NCBI GenBank assembly: GCA_023409265.1
Contig: JAEYHZ010000004.1
Location: forward strand, 248,001-312,000
Reading direction: 5' to 3'
Length of the DNA: 64,000 bases
Source: Bacillota bacterium
Lineage (GTDB): Bacteria; Bacillota; Clostridia; Acetivibrionales; DSM-1351
Of the stretch, positions 1 through 9,265 are shown in pieces. A program made the position numbers and the translations under genes. Numbering within the stretch: position 1 is the first letter of the stretch; each line of letters opens with the position of its first letter. Under the pieces are notes generated by a model that did no database searches, had not been told where the DNA came from, and saw only the letters and a program-made list of their open reading frames with translations.

Positions 1-2
1 GT

Positions 3-716
3 ATTATTCCCATAGCCTACAATTCTTCAGCAGAAGGGTCTTACATATATCAGAATATGATAGCAAGCCTGGGCGGGGCTCAGGGTGTAGAAAACAGTAT
101 TGCAAATGGTAAGATAAACCAATACTACGTTGATGCAATGAAGTATATGAAAGAACTTTATGATATGGAGGCTTTCCCAAAGGATGCACTGACCTTAAAC
201 AGCAATGAACGGAACGAGCTCTTTTTTACAAAGCAGGCAGCAATGATCGTACAGGGATCCTGGTTTATACCTTACTTTGACAAATATGACGAAAGTGTGG
301 AAATGATTCCCTTTCCTGCAATGGGCAGTGGCAGCCCAAAGGTTCCAACAGGTCTGGGAGGAGGAACCTTTTATATAAGCAAGTCAGCATGGGATACCCC
401 TTCGGGGGAGGCTACGACCATACAATTTCTCAAGTATCTGACCTCAAAGGAAACAGCCGCATTCTTCTATGAGAAAACGGCACTTTTGAGCAACTTAAAC
501 ATGGAATTAAAATCAGCATATAGTTCGCTGGCAAAGCAAAGTATCAGCCTTTTTGAGAATACTGAAGAAGAAAACAAGACTCCCATACCCGATCACGTTA
601 TCGAAAGAAGCGCCTGGGAAGATATTATAATACAGCAGTTCCCATACTTTCTGGAGAATAAAAAGTCTGCTGAGGAAATATGGGATAAGGCAGTTGAAAA
701 AATGATGATGAATTAG
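3..716 (+). CDS. ABC-type sugar solute-binding protein, 5' truncated by window edge
   Basis: The open frame runs in from the window edge (frame starting at base 3) to a TAG at 714-716, so only about 237 C-terminal residues are visible; a start chosen at base 57 would be internal. The sequence has the look of the C-terminal lobe of family 1 extracellular sugar-binding proteins: a GSWFIPYF segment, a GGGTFYISKSA stretch and a late amphipathic helix ending in EEIWDKAVEKMMMN. It lies 39 bp upstream of a sensor kinase and response regulator rather than next to the permeases, which have their own binding protein at 6478. That position suggests it is the ligand-sensing subunit of a three-component signalling system, as proposed for CuaD of R. 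cellulolyticum (inference from gene order, recalled and not checked). Signal peptide and lipobox lie outside the window. Confidence 0.85.
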   Translation: MIPIAYNSSAEGSYIYQNMIASLGGAQGVENSIANGKINQYYVDAMKYMKELYDMEAFPKDALTLNSNERNELFFTKQAAMIVQGSWFIPYFDKYDESVEMIPFPAMGSGSPKVPTGLGGGTFYISKSAWDTPSGEATTIQFLKYLTSKETAAFFYEKTALLSNLNMELKSAYSSLAKQSISLFENTEEENKTPIPDHVIERSAWEDIIIQQFPYFLENKKSAEEIWDKAVEKMMMN

Positions 717-755
717 GCTGTATATAAAAATTTTCGGTAAATTATTGAGGTTAAA

Positions 756-2621
756 ATGTGGAATAAAATAACATCTGGAATGTTCTCCAAATTAATGAGC
801 GCGCTTCAGTTCTATAGAAACATTTCGATAAAGAAGAAGCTACTTCTTGTGCTGTACATACAAATATTGATACCTCTTGTTTTTATAGGTTTTTCCAGCT
901 TCAAAAGCTCGGAGGAAATTATAACAAAGAAATCATTAACCTATTCAAATGATATTTTGAGTCTCATAGAACTCAGATTACAGGATACTTTAAGAAACCT
1001 GAATATAATAACTCAGGACTTGAGCAGTGATGAGAGGATCTATGCCGCATTGCTGAATGATGATAACAACAACATTTCCAAATTAAACACTTACGAAACC
1101 TCCAGTCAGCTGAATAATGCATTTCTTAATGCAGTAATGACAAGGTCTGAAATTGAAGCTATGTGTATTGTAACCAATAAGAAAAGATTTTTGGTATATG
1201 ATAATAAAGCCAATAACTCAAATATCAAGTCAATTGTGCAGCAAAATTATTCTGAAATTACAAAGTTAGCTGCTGATGCCAGCGGAAAAGCTGTCTGGTT
1301 TTTTAGTACAAAAAACGAAATTGTTCAAACCTCCTATTTGGTTAGAATGATTTACAACAGGGATAATTACAAGGAATTGGGTCTGCTTGTTGTTCAGATA
1401 AACATGAATTCACTGGATATGGTTTTACATGGCCTGGAATCTGAGGTTATGCAAAATATTACTATTCTTTCTCCTGAAAATTACATAATTTTATATAAAA
1501 ATAAAGATGACTTAGAGAATTATGAACAGGTTATTAAGGATACACCATATGAAAAGAATTCATTTGTAAATAAGAAAAATAAAATTTTCATTGGGTATAC
1601 ATATATAACTGAACCAAGCTGGAGAATTGTGACGTATATTCCTTTAAACCAGTTGTATTCAGACGTTCAAGATCTCAGAAACAGAATCATCGTTTTATGT
1701 CTTGGTTCCATACTAATATTGTCGATTGTCAGCATCTATATGTCCTTTGATATGATCAAGCCTATAAATCAACTTGTAAAAGCCATGAAGGGTATGAATA
1801 TCGACAATATTTCGAAAAGCTACATAGAGATTGAAAGAAAGGATGAGCTTGGTTTTCTTCACAAAACTTTTAATACCATGGCCAAGGAAATAGATCATCT
1901 GGTCACATGGATATACAGAGAGCAGATTACCCGCAAAGAGGCTGAAATAAAAGCCTTACAATCACAAATTAACCCTCACTTTCTTTTCAATACCTTGGAG
2001 TCCATCAACTGGATGGCTCAATTAAACAATGTTCCAGAGATAAGCGATACGGTTACGGATTTATCAACCCTTATGGAGGCAAGTATCGGAAGGGACGACA
2101 GACTTATTACAATTGAAGAAGAGTTTATGTATATAGATAAGTATATTGCTCTGTTAAAAAGAAGGTTTGAGGACAGGATAACCCTGAACAAGGAAGTAGA
2201 TCCCATGGTATTGTATGTAAAGATACCGAGACTTCTTATACAGCCGCTGATTGAAAATGCCGTGTATCATGGAGTTGAAAACAGCAGGGGCAAAGGTATT
2301 ATAACGCTGGCGGCCAAAATACAGGAGGACCTTCTTATAATTGAGGTGATAGATAATGGAAACGGGATTTCTCCCGAGGACCTTGTCAAATTGAATAAAG
2401 GTCTGGAAATGGACAATGATGCCTATTTCAAATCCTTGAGTGATAAAAAGAACAAAAGTATCGGGATAGATAATGTTAACAGACGAATCAAACTTTTTTA
2501 CGGTGAGAAATACGGAGTTAAAATTGAAAGCAAAGTGAACATATATACCAAGGTATCTGTAAGTTTGCCTGCCAGGAGCTTAAATAAGGAGGGTTTTTAT
2601 GTACAAGGTTCTAATAATTGA
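756..2621 (+). CDS. YesM-type sensor histidine kinase
   Basis: Membrane sensor kinase of the His_kinase/HATPase_c (LytS/YesM) type, 621 aa. A first membrane helix lies near residues 28-47 (KKLLLVLYIQILIPLVFIGF) and a second near 310-330, bracketing an extracellular sensor domain of about 260 residues. A HAMP-like segment follows, then the phosphoacceptor motif INPHFLFNTLE with H408. The ATPase domain carries LIENAVYHGVE (N box), DNGNGIS (G1) and a GIDNVNRRIKLFYG segment. Its last 23 bp overlap the response regulator gene, so the two are translationally coupled. It probably phosphorylates that regulator in response to extracellular cellodextrins presented by the upstream binding protein. The start is weakly supported: only a short GAGG lies 7 bases before the ATG. 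Gene order matches cuaS of R. cellulolyticum (recalled, not verified). Confidence 0.93.
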   Translation: MWNKITSGMFSKLMSALQFYRNISIKKKLLLVLYIQILIPLVFIGFSSFKSSEEIITKKSLTYSNDILSLIELRLQDTLRNLNIITQDLSSDERIYAALLNDDNNNISKLNTYETSSQLNNAFLNAVMTRSEIEAMCIVTNKKRFLVYDNKANNSNIKSIVQQNYSEITKLAADASGKAVWFFSTKNEIVQTSYLVRMIYNRDNYKELGLLVVQINMNSLDMVLHGLESEVMQNITILSPENYIILYKNKDDLENYEQVIKDTPYEKNSFVNKKNKIFIGYTYITEPSWRIVTYIPLNQLYSDVQDLRNRIIVLCLGSILILSIVSIYMSFDMIKPINQLVKAMKGMNIDNISKSYIEIERKDELGFLHKTFNTMAKEIDHLVTWIYREQITRKEAEIKALQSQINPHFLFNTLESINWMAQLNNVPEISDTVTDLSTLMEASIGRDDRLITIEEEFMYIDKYIALLKRRFEDRITLNKEVDPMVLYVKIPRLLIQPLIENAVYHGVENSRGKGIITLAAKIQEDLLIIEVIDNGNGISPEDLVKLNKGLEMDNDAYFKSLSDKKNKSIGIDNVNRRIKLFYGEKYGVKIESKVNIYTKVSVSLPARSLNKEGFYVQGSNN

Positions 2622-4221
2622 TGATGAGTCCATCATTCGAAAAGGAATAAAGAATATCATTAATTGGAAACAGTTGGATTGCGAAGTATGTGCAGATGCC
2701 AGTGACGGTATTGAAGGTATTGAACTCATCAGGAAATATCTTCCCGAAATTATTATAACCGATATACGCATGCCGGGTCTTGATGGACTTAGCATGATAA
2801 AACAAGTTAAAAGCATAGTTCCCAATACAAAAATAATAATATTGACAGGTTACAGGGATTTTGACTATGTACAGGAAGCAATAAAATGCGGAGCCTTTGA
2901 CTTTTTATTAAAGCCCTCAAAGATAGAAGAGCTCACAGCAGTTCTTACGCGTGCGGTAAATGAGATTAATGACCAGAAGATAAGGCATATGGAAATTGAT
3001 CAGTTTAAGGTGCTTTTCGAGCAAAGTATACCTATACTTAGAGAAAAACTCCTTTATGATGTTATTTATGGGCTAAATACCAATGAAAATGAGATAACCG
3101 AAAAAATGAAACTATTTAATTTTTCAATTCGGAATTTTGTACTTGTTGTTATGGAGAATGATTATGATGAAAAGTCCAACAGTTCCCAATATGATAAACA
3201 TCTTTATCAGTTCGGTATTGTCAGCTCCTTTGAGGAGATATTTGCCGAAAAGTACGAGGTTCTGTCAATAATGCTTAACAGCAGCAGAGTGGGCTTTATT
3301 ATACAGAAGCAGGACAGGGTGCCGCTGGATATTGAGGAGGTCAGCGAGAAATGCAGCTACCTTCAGGAAGTTATAAATAATGGGTTCGGCTTTACGGTTA
3401 CTATAGCAGTGAGCTCAAATGGAGTTACAGCTATTGAGCTGCCCGAAAAATTAAAGGAATGTCTTGGCTCTCTGGAATATAAAAGCTATATGGGCAATAA
3501 CTCAATCATACAATATAGTGATTTGAATTCGTTTTTCAGATATGAGGATTACTCTACACTGGACAAATACCAAAAACAGCTGCTGGAAAGTATAAAGTCC
3601 GGTAATGAGGATCTGGTAAGGGTTTCAACACAGAATATAGCCAGATACGTCACAACAAATAAAATAAATATTAATTACATGAAGAATTTTTATTATACAA
3701 CCTTATCTTCCATTAATAACATAAGGATATCCGTATCAGCTGCAGAGTTGGACAAAAAGCACGAAGAAGGCAAGGATATCGCAAGCCTGCTTAGGCTGAT
3801 AGAAAAGAGTGAGAGTGCCGAGGAATTGAACTCCCTGCTGGAAGACGTAGCTATAAGGATTGCTGCTAAAGTAAACAGTTTTAATAACAGGAGTATAAAG
3901 CTTATTTTAAGGAAGGCTATAGATTATATTCAGGAGCATTACAGCGAGCCGGTAACTCTCAATGAAGTAGCCGAGAATATTTATGTAAGTACTTTTTATA
4001 TAAGCAGAATGTTTAAAAAAGAATTGGGTAAAAGCTTTGTAGATTATCTTAACGACGTCAGGATAGAAAAAGCCAAAGAGCTTTTAAAGGATATAAAATA
4101 CAAGACCTATGAGGTTGCCGAGATAGTTGGCATATCGGATCCCCATTATTTTTCAAAGCTCTTTAAAAAGTACTCTGGTATGACACCTTCAGAGTATAGG
4201 GAAACTATTGCAGTAAAATGA
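2599..4221 (+). CDS. YesN-type response regulator with AraC DNA-binding domain
   Basis: A 540-residue cytoplasmic response regulator. The receiver domain (about 1-120) has the acidic pair D8-D9, phosphoacceptor D55 in TDIRMPG and conserved K105 in LLKPS. A central region of about 300 residues has no motif I recognise. The C-terminal 100 residues form an AraC/XylS double helix-turn-helix (IDYIQEHYSEPVTLNEVAE, then YEVAEIVGISDPHYFSKLFKK). An AGGAGGG Shine-Dalgarno (2587-2592 region) precedes the ATG inside the kinase gene. Partner is the kinase at 756. It presumably activates the downstream permease/binding protein genes; two related 16-bp direct repeats in the gap at 4284 and 4335 are candidate binding sites. 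Gene order corresponds to cuaR (recalled, not verified). Confidence 0.94.
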   Translation: MYKVLIIDDESIIRKGIKNIINWKQLDCEVCADASDGIEGIELIRKYLPEIIITDIRMPGLDGLSMIKQVKSIVPNTKIIILTGYRDFDYVQEAIKCGAFDFLLKPSKIEELTAVLTRAVNEINDQKIRHMEIDQFKVLFEQSIPILREKLLYDVIYGLNTNENEITEKMKLFNFSIRNFVLVVMENDYDEKSNSSQYDKHLYQFGIVSSFEEIFAEKYEVLSIMLNSSRVGFIIQKQDRVPLDIEEVSEKCSYLQEVINNGFGFTVTIAVSSNGVTAIELPEKLKECLGSLEYKSYMGNNSIIQYSDLNSFFRYEDYSTLDKYQKQLLESIKSGNEDLVRVSTQNIARYVTTNKININYMKNFYYTTLSSINNIRISVSAAELDKKHEEGKDIASLLRLIEKSESAEELNSLLEDVAIRIAAKVNSFNNRSIKLILRKAIDYIQEHYSEPVTLNEVAENIYVSTFYISRMFKKELGKSFVDYLNDVRIEKAKELLKDIKYKTYEVAEIVGISDPHYFSKLFKKYSGMTPSEYRETIAVK

Positions 4222-4283
4222 CAAATATTTAAATATTAAAGTTTATTGTTAAATTTATGCAATAAATATTTGTGTAATATCTT

Positions 4284-4350
4284 GTTGTACAATTTTGCCA
4301 TTTGCTATAGACAAGATATTCTACATTTAAGCAAGTTGTTCTATTTTGTC
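4284..4350 (+). promoter_or_regulatory. Pair of 16-bp direct repeats upstream of ABC importer
   Basis: GTTGTACAATTTTGCC at 4284-4299 and GTTGTTCTATTTTGTC at 4335-4350 match at 13 of 16 positions and are offset by 51 bp, close to five helical turns. They sit in the 259-bp gap between the AraC-type regulator and the first permease. Same-face direct repeats are the usual arrangement for AraC-family sites, so they are candidate sites for the adjacent regulator; this is inference only. The rest of the gap is AT-rich, with no clear -35/-10 pair. Confidence 0.35.
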
Positions 4351-4480
4351 TTTCCATATATTTCATTAAAATGTAAGTATGTTAAGCAGGTTAACGAGTT
4401 GAAATATCACTGTGAACGCCTGTTTTTATCATTTCACACATGATACACACATACTACATTATGAAGGGTGGCATTGACTC

Positions 4481-5479
4481 ATGGGAACAACACCGGCTAC
4501 AGCAAAAAAAGTAGACGTTGTACAAAAACCTGTTCGTAAACGCGGGTTCTTGTATGAACTCAGAAAGAACAAAGTACTATTTATCATGATGCTCCCTGCA
4601 TTGGTCGTTTTATTTCTGAACAATTATTTACCGATGGCAGGTGTATTAATCGCTTTTAAGAACTTCAAATATTTCGGAAGTAGTTTCTTTGAAAACTTTT
4701 TCAAAAGTGACTGGGTAGGCTTGGAGAATTTTGAATTTTTCACGGCAACCCCGGACGCATTCACTATTACCAGAAATACTCTCGGCTATAACTTTGCTTT
4801 CATTGTTATTGGATTAGTAATTTCAGTATTATTTGCAATTATACTTAATGAAATAAGGAACAAATATCTGTCAAAATTCTATCAGGCAAGTATGTTTTTA
4901 CCTTACTTCATGTCATGGATAGTCGTAAGCTATCTCGTATTTGCCCTGTTGAGTGAAGAGTCGGGTTTTGTAAACAAGAATCTTCTCCCGGCATTGGGTA
5001 TCAGCGTTGATTCATTGCCTTCCTGGTATGGTGATCCAGGTAAGTGGCCCTTTATATTAACAATAGTTAATATGTGGAAGTTCACCGGTTATAACTGTGT
5101 CGTTTATGTTGCGGCAATAGCAGGTATTGATACCGAGTATTATGAGGCTGCTACTGTTGATGGTGCAACAAGATTCCAGCAAATCAGGAAAATTACAATT
5201 CCTCTTTTAACACCATTAATGATAATTCTAACACTTCTGGCAGTCGGTCGTGTGTTCTACTCCGATTTTGGCCTGTTCTTCAGTGTTACAAGAAATGTTG
5301 GTGCCCTGTACGATACTACGCTTGTTATAGATACGTATGTTTATAATGCACTACGTAACCTGAACGATGTTGGAATGGCATCGGCAGCCGGACTTTATCA
5401 ATCACTGTGCGGATTTATACTGGTTTTGACCTCTAACCTGATCGTTAGAAAGATAGATCCGGACAAAGCACTGTTTTAG
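4481..5479 (+). CDS. CUT1 sugar ABC transporter permease, LplB/YteP type
   Basis: Integral membrane permease of a carbohydrate ABC importer, 332 aa. About six hydrophobic segments are visible, the first at 31-50 (VLFIMMLPALVVLFLNNYLP). The EAA loop contacting the ATPase is seen as YYEAATVDGATRFQQIRKITIP, in the usual place before the last helices. The LPYFMSWIVVSY segment is typical of the LplB subgroup that transports oligosaccharides. It is followed 12 bp later by a second permease and then a lipoprotein binding protein; no ATPase gene is present, so a shared MsmK-like ATPase elsewhere must serve it (family knowledge). An AAGGGTGG ribosome site precedes the ATG. Probably imports cellodextrins. 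Confidence 0.93.
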   Translation: MGTTPATAKKVDVVQKPVRKRGFLYELRKNKVLFIMMLPALVVLFLNNYLPMAGVLIAFKNFKYFGSSFFENFFKSDWVGLENFEFFTATPDAFTITRNTLGYNFAFIVIGLVISVLFAIILNEIRNKYLSKFYQASMFLPYFMSWIVVSYLVFALLSEESGFVNKNLLPALGISVDSLPSWYGDPGKWPFILTIVNMWKFTGYNCVVYVAAIAGIDTEYYEAATVDGATRFQQIRKITIPLLTPLMIILTLLAVGRVFYSDFGLFFSVTRNVGALYDTTLVIDTYVYNALRNLNDVGMASAAGLYQSLCGFILVLTSNLIVRKIDPDKALF

Positions 5480-5491
5480 GAGGGTGAAAAT

Positions 5492-6406
5492 ATGAAACAA
5501 AAAGAAAACTCAAAATTATTAAATACTGTATCCCCTTTTTGGAATGGTGTTTTCAATATATTGTTCGTTTTGTATTCTGTTGCCTGTATTGTACCGCTTT
5601 TGCTGGTAATAGGAGTATCTTTTACAGACGAAAAAACAATTGTTACCGGAGGCTATAACTTCATTCCAAAGGTATTCAGCCTTGAAGCATATAAATGGGT
5701 GTTTCAAAGCGGAGATGCCATAATCAGAGCATATGGTTTGTCAATAGTAATTACTATAGTTGGTACTATATGCAGTGTTGCAATAATATCAATGTTTGCC
5801 TACGTAATATCAAGAAAAGACTTTAAGTATAGAAATATATTCTCATTTATTTTGTTTTTTACCATGATATTCAATGGCGGTCTGGTTCCCTGGTATATGG
5901 TTTATACAAACTTTCTGCATGTCAATGATACATTTTTGGCGTACTTGATTCCTCCAATGGTTAACGCCTGGTATGTAATGATAATGAGAACCTTTTTCCA
6001 GACCAATGTACCTGATTCCATTATAGAGTCGGCTAAAATAGATGGTGCAGGTGAATTCAGAACTTTTATCCAGATTGTTTTGCCGCTTGCTAAACCAGGT
6101 CTGGCAACAATCGCACTATTTCAGACACTGGGTTTCTGGAATGAATGGTATATCCCTCTGATGCTGATTGAAAAAAGCGAACTGTACAATCTGCAGTATA
6201 TTTTATATAAAACACTGACAGCAATTCAGTATTTGGCCACTGCTTCAAATGTTACAGGAGGTACGGCGCAGATACTTGCAAACTTGCCTTCGGAAACAGC
6301 TCGTATGGCAATGTGCGTTCTTGCGATTGGTCCTATTATACTGGCATATCCTTTCTTCCAGAAATACTTCATTAAAGGTCTTACAGTTGGTGCAGTAAAA
6401 GGCTAA
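5492..6406 (+). CDS. CUT1 sugar ABC transporter permease, YtcP/YesQ type
   Basis: Second permease, 304 aa, of the same importer. Six membrane segments are visible; the EAA loop reads SIIESAKIDGAGEFRTFIQI. The end, KYFIKGLTVGAVKG, is the characteristic C-terminus of this subgroup. It starts 12 bp after the first permease with a strong AGGAGGGTG ribosome site, so the two are co-transcribed. A stem-loop follows the stop codon, before the binding-protein gene. Confidence 0.93.
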   Translation: MKQKENSKLLNTVSPFWNGVFNILFVLYSVACIVPLLLVIGVSFTDEKTIVTGGYNFIPKVFSLEAYKWVFQSGDAIIRAYGLSIVITIVGTICSVAIISMFAYVISRKDFKYRNIFSFILFFTMIFNGGLVPWYMVYTNFLHVNDTFLAYLIPPMVNAWYVMIMRTFFQTNVPDSIIESAKIDGAGEFRTFIQIVLPLAKPGLATIALFQTLGFWNEWYIPLMLIEKSELYNLQYILYKTLTAIQYLATASNVTGGTAQILANLPSETARMAMCVLAIGPIILAYPFFQKYFIKGLTVGAVKG

Positions 6407-6408
6407 AA

Positions 6409-6438
6409 CCATATTAATCTGCTACGGATAGAATATGG
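6409..6438 (+). other. Intercistronic stem-loop before binding-protein gene
   Basis: CCATATT (6409-6415) pairs with AATATGG (6432-6438), with an inner ATC/GAT pair. It lies between permease and binding-protein genes with no T-run after it, so it is more likely an mRNA-processing or stabilising hairpin than a terminator. A comparable hairpin occupies the same position in the second importer operon (38227-38250). Confidence 0.45.
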
Positions 6439-6477
6439 ATGGCATAAATAAATTTGTAATTTTAAGGAGGTTCACAC

Positions 6478-8043
6478 ATGCAAAAGGCAAAAAAACTTAT
6501 AGGTCTTGTTTTAGTTCTTTGTTTGGCTATCACGATGGTAGTTGGATGCGGAAGCAGTGACACAGCTTCTACGTCAACAGCAGAAACTTCAACAGCAGCG
6601 GCTTCTACAACAGTAGCAGCTGAGTCTTCAGCAGCAGCTTCCACTTCTGCAGCTCTGGATCCTGTAGAACTCAAGTGGTATGTAGTTGGTAATGGTCAGC
6701 CTAAAGATATGGAGGCAGTGTTAGCTAAGGTTAATGAATGGCTAAAGCCAAAAATTAACGCTACACTTAAACTGAACATATTTACCTGGGGTGACGATTT
6801 CGAACAGAAAATGGGTGCAAAGGTTGCTTCCAATGAAGAGTTTGATATTACTTTCACTGCAGGATGGGCTTTAAACTATCTGCAGAATGCTCCTAAAGGT
6901 GCCTTCGTTGATTTGACTCCAATGTTGGATCAATATGCTCCAAAAACCAAAGCTTTACTTGGTGATAAAGTTATAAAGGGTGCATCAATTGATGGAAAGC
7001 TCTATGCTATTCCTACTAACAAGGAAATGGCTCATAACTGGGGTTTCCTCATCAATAAGGACCTGGCAGAGAAAAACGGTATTGATGTAACAGCAATAAA
7101 GAAGTTTGAAGATATTGAACCGGCTCTTAAGACAATAAAAGAGAAAGAACCCGGCGTAGAACCTTTCCAGACAGTTGTCGGTGAATCAGCTTACAGATTG
7201 CTTGACTTTGAAAAGCTGGCTGATGACAACGTTCCAGGTGCCATATATGGTGACGGAAGAGATACAAAAGTTGTAAATGACTTTGATACTCCTGAAGCAA
7301 AGAATTTATTTACAACACTTCACAACTGGTACAAAGCAGGATATATCAGAAAAGATGCTGATACTATCACAGACTTCCAGGCAAACAGAAAAGCTGGTAA
7401 GGTATTCTCAGCAATAGCTTCCCTGAAGCCTGGTAAAGATGGTGAAGAAAGCGTTTCATCAGGTATAAACTGGGTACAGGTTGATCTTACAAAGCCTGTT
7501 GCTACAACTCGTGAAATGGTTGGATCAATGCAGGCAATATCCAAGTCTTCAAAGAATCCTGAAAGAGCATTGATGTTCCTTGAACTGTTCAACACTGAAC
7601 CTGAACTCTGTAACCTGATAAACTATGGTATTGAAGGAACTCACTATACCAAGGTTGCTGATACCAAGATCCAGGTTACCCAGGCAGGAAAAGACGGTTA
7701 CAACGTTGGTACTCCTTGGATGTTCGGTAATCAGTTCAACACTTACATCTACGATACAGAGAAATTTGAGTCTGCATCAGCTAAGTGGGATAAATTTAAA
7801 GCATATAATGATTCAGCTATAGCTTCACCAATCCTTGGCTTCACCTTCAATACTGAACCGGTTAAGACTAAAGTAGCAGCTTTGACAGGTGTTAAGAAGC
7901 AGTATATGCCAGGACTTGAAACAGGTAAAGCTGATCCTGCTGTAGCACTTCCTAAGTTTACTGAAAAGCTTAAGGCTGCTGGCATGGACGATGTTCTTGC
8001 TGAAATGCAGAAGCAGGTAGATGCATTTGTTGCTAAGAAATAA
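6478..8043 (+). CDS. Sugar ABC transporter solute-binding lipoprotein
   Basis: A 521-residue extracellular binding protein. A lipoprotein signal peptide ends at MVVGC with lipidated C24. It is followed by a low-complexity Ser/Thr/Ala linker (about residues 26-58) that would hold the domain off the membrane. The body has LplA/family 1 features, such as LKWYVVGNGQPKDMEAV and an INKDLAEKNGIDVTAIKKFED segment. An AAGGAGG ribosome site lies 7 bases before the ATG, stronger than those of the permeases, as expected for the most abundant component. The next gene is preceded by a terminator, so this closes the importer operon. Likely ligand is cellodextrin, inferred from the neighbouring cellobiose phosphorylase. 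Confidence 0.93.
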   Translation: MQKAKKLIGLVLVLCLAITMVVGCGSSDTASTSTAETSTAAASTTVAAESSAAASTSAALDPVELKWYVVGNGQPKDMEAVLAKVNEWLKPKINATLKLNIFTWGDDFEQKMGAKVASNEEFDITFTAGWALNYLQNAPKGAFVDLTPMLDQYAPKTKALLGDKVIKGASIDGKLYAIPTNKEMAHNWGFLINKDLAEKNGIDVTAIKKFEDIEPALKTIKEKEPGVEPFQTVVGESAYRLLDFEKLADDNVPGAIYGDGRDTKVVNDFDTPEAKNLFTTLHNWYKAGYIRKDADTITDFQANRKAGKVFSAIASLKPGKDGEESVSSGINWVQVDLTKPVATTREMVGSMQAISKSSKNPERALMFLELFNTEPELCNLINYGIEGTHYTKVADTKIQVTQAGKDGYNVGTPWMFGNQFNTYIYDTEKFESASAKWDKFKAYNDSAIASPILGFTFNTEPVKTKVAALTGVKKQYMPGLETGKADPAVALPKFTEKLKAAGMDDVLAEMQKQVDAFVAKK

Positions 8044-8092
8044 GTAAAAATTGTTGTAATTAGTCAGTTGACTTTGATTACACACAAGATGT

Positions 8093-8136
8093 AAAATAGG
8101 GCTAGCGCTTATTTGTATAGCGTTAGCCCTATTTTA
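8093..8136 (+). terminator. Rho-independent terminator after binding protein
   Basis: The arm AATAGGGCTAGCGC (8095-8108) pairs with GCGTTAGCCCTATT, followed by a short T-run. It lies 50 bp after the stop codon of the binding-protein gene. Confidence 0.85.
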
Positions 8137-8180
8137 AAATAATCTGACAACAGGCAATAAATTGGAATAAGGTGATTCAT

Positions 8181-9227
8181 ATGAAAAGTGAAGAGATTGC
8201 AAGGATTGCAGGAGTTTCAAGAAGTACAGTATCAAGAGTTATCAATAACTATTCCAATGTACCCGATGAAACCAAGAAAAAGGTACTGGAGGTTATTTCA
8301 AAATATAATTATCAACCCAATACCAGTGCAAGAGTACTGGCCGGTAAACAGAATGATACTATAGGTTTGTTTATAGTAAGTATTGCCGACGCCGAAAATC
8401 CAAACAGACTTTATAATAATAATTACTTTACTCAATTTGTGGATGCAGTTGTTGATTGTGCCAACGCAAGGGGATACTATGTACTGGTAAATATAGTTTA
8501 CTGTGAGAATGATTATAATCGTGTTAGCGAGGTATTTCTGCAGAAGCGTATAGATGGTGGAATTGTAATCGGAACGGAGCAGGATGCTGAAGTACTTATA
8601 AATGTATCTAAAAGGGGATACCCTGTAGCATTGATAGATTATGATGCTGATGAGATAAGGAAGAAAAATTTAGATAATGATAATTTAATTGTTATAGATT
8701 CAAATGATTATGCTGGTGCTGTTTCTGCCGTGGAGTATCTTATCCAGTTGGGACACAAGGACGTAGGGCTTTTGGCCGGAAGATTATCAACATATTCAGG
8801 AAGACAAAGATATAATGCGTATTTTGATACCATGAAAAAACATGGGTTGGATGTGAATGACGAATTTGTTTTACATGGTGATTTCATCAAGTCAAAGACT
8901 GCTGATGAGGTAAAAAAACTTATCAAAAAAGGAAATTTACCAACTGCAATATTTTCTTCCAACGACGATATGGCTATAACAGCTATGGATTTATTCAAGG
9001 AAAACAATATCAGAGTACCGGAGGATATTTCTTTAATAGGGTTTGACAACATTCCCTTGTCATCCTTAATCAGACCTGCACTGTCAACAGTATCTACTCC
9101 CGTTTATGATATAATAGACAAGACAGTTACAGAATTAATTGCGAATATCAGAAAAAACAAAAGAGGTTTTTCAAGCTATAGATATGATACCAAAATGATT
9201 TTGCGCGAGACATGTACAAAGAGGTAA
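8181..9227 (+). CDS. LacI-family transcriptional regulator
   Basis: 348-residue repressor. The N-terminal helix-turn-helix reads EEIARIAGVSRSTVSRVINN, with hinge segment NYQPNTSARVLAGKQ, followed by a periplasmic-binding-protein-like sugar-sensing domain (DTIGLFIVSIADAENP onward; late motif ISLIGFDNIPLSSLIRPALSTV). The frame also opens at a GTG (8172), but AAGGTG at 8169-8174 is correctly spaced for the ATG at 8181. It stands alone between a terminator and a repeat element, upstream of cellobiose phosphorylase in the same direction. It is a likely repressor of the cellodextrin genes; its operator is unknown. A pair of AAGTACTTGT repeats just after the gene is one candidate. Confidence 0.92.
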   Translation: MKSEEIARIAGVSRSTVSRVINNYSNVPDETKKKVLEVISKYNYQPNTSARVLAGKQNDTIGLFIVSIADAENPNRLYNNNYFTQFVDAVVDCANARGYYVLVNIVYCENDYNRVSEVFLQKRIDGGIVIGTEQDAEVLINVSKRGYPVALIDYDADEIRKKNLDNDNLIVIDSNDYAGAVSAVEYLIQLGHKDVGLLAGRLSTYSGRQRYNAYFDTMKKHGLDVNDEFVLHGDFIKSKTADEVKKLIKKGNLPTAIFSSNDDMAITAMDLFKENNIRVPEDISLIGFDNIPLSSLIRPALSTVSTPVYDIIDKTVTELIANIRKNKRGFSSYRYDTKMILRETCTKR

Positions 9228-9231
9228 ATAA

Positions 9232-9260
9232 AAGTACTTGTGAATTTTATAAGTACTTGT
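9232..9260 (+). promoter_or_regulatory. Tandem AAGTACTTGT repeats, possible operator
   Basis: AAGTACTTGT occurs at 9232-9241 and 9251-9260, a 19-bp period; the core AAGTACTT is itself a palindrome. The pair lies just after the LacI gene and about 190 bp before cellobiose phosphorylase. No promoter hexamers are obvious next to it. Confidence 0.3.
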
Positions 9261-9265
9261 TTGTT

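Noticed and set aside
3..56. Start of the first gene at ATG 57
   Set aside because: The same frame is open and protein-like back to the window edge, so this ATG is internal.
2599..2621. Overlap of kinase and regulator genes as a possible frameshift
   Set aside because: Both proteins have complete family ends and starts; a 23-bp overlap with its own Shine-Dalgarno is normal coupling.
4246..4443. 65-codon plus-strand frame between response regulator and permease
   Set aside because: No Shine-Dalgarno, composition of translated AT-rich DNA, and it covers the likely control region.
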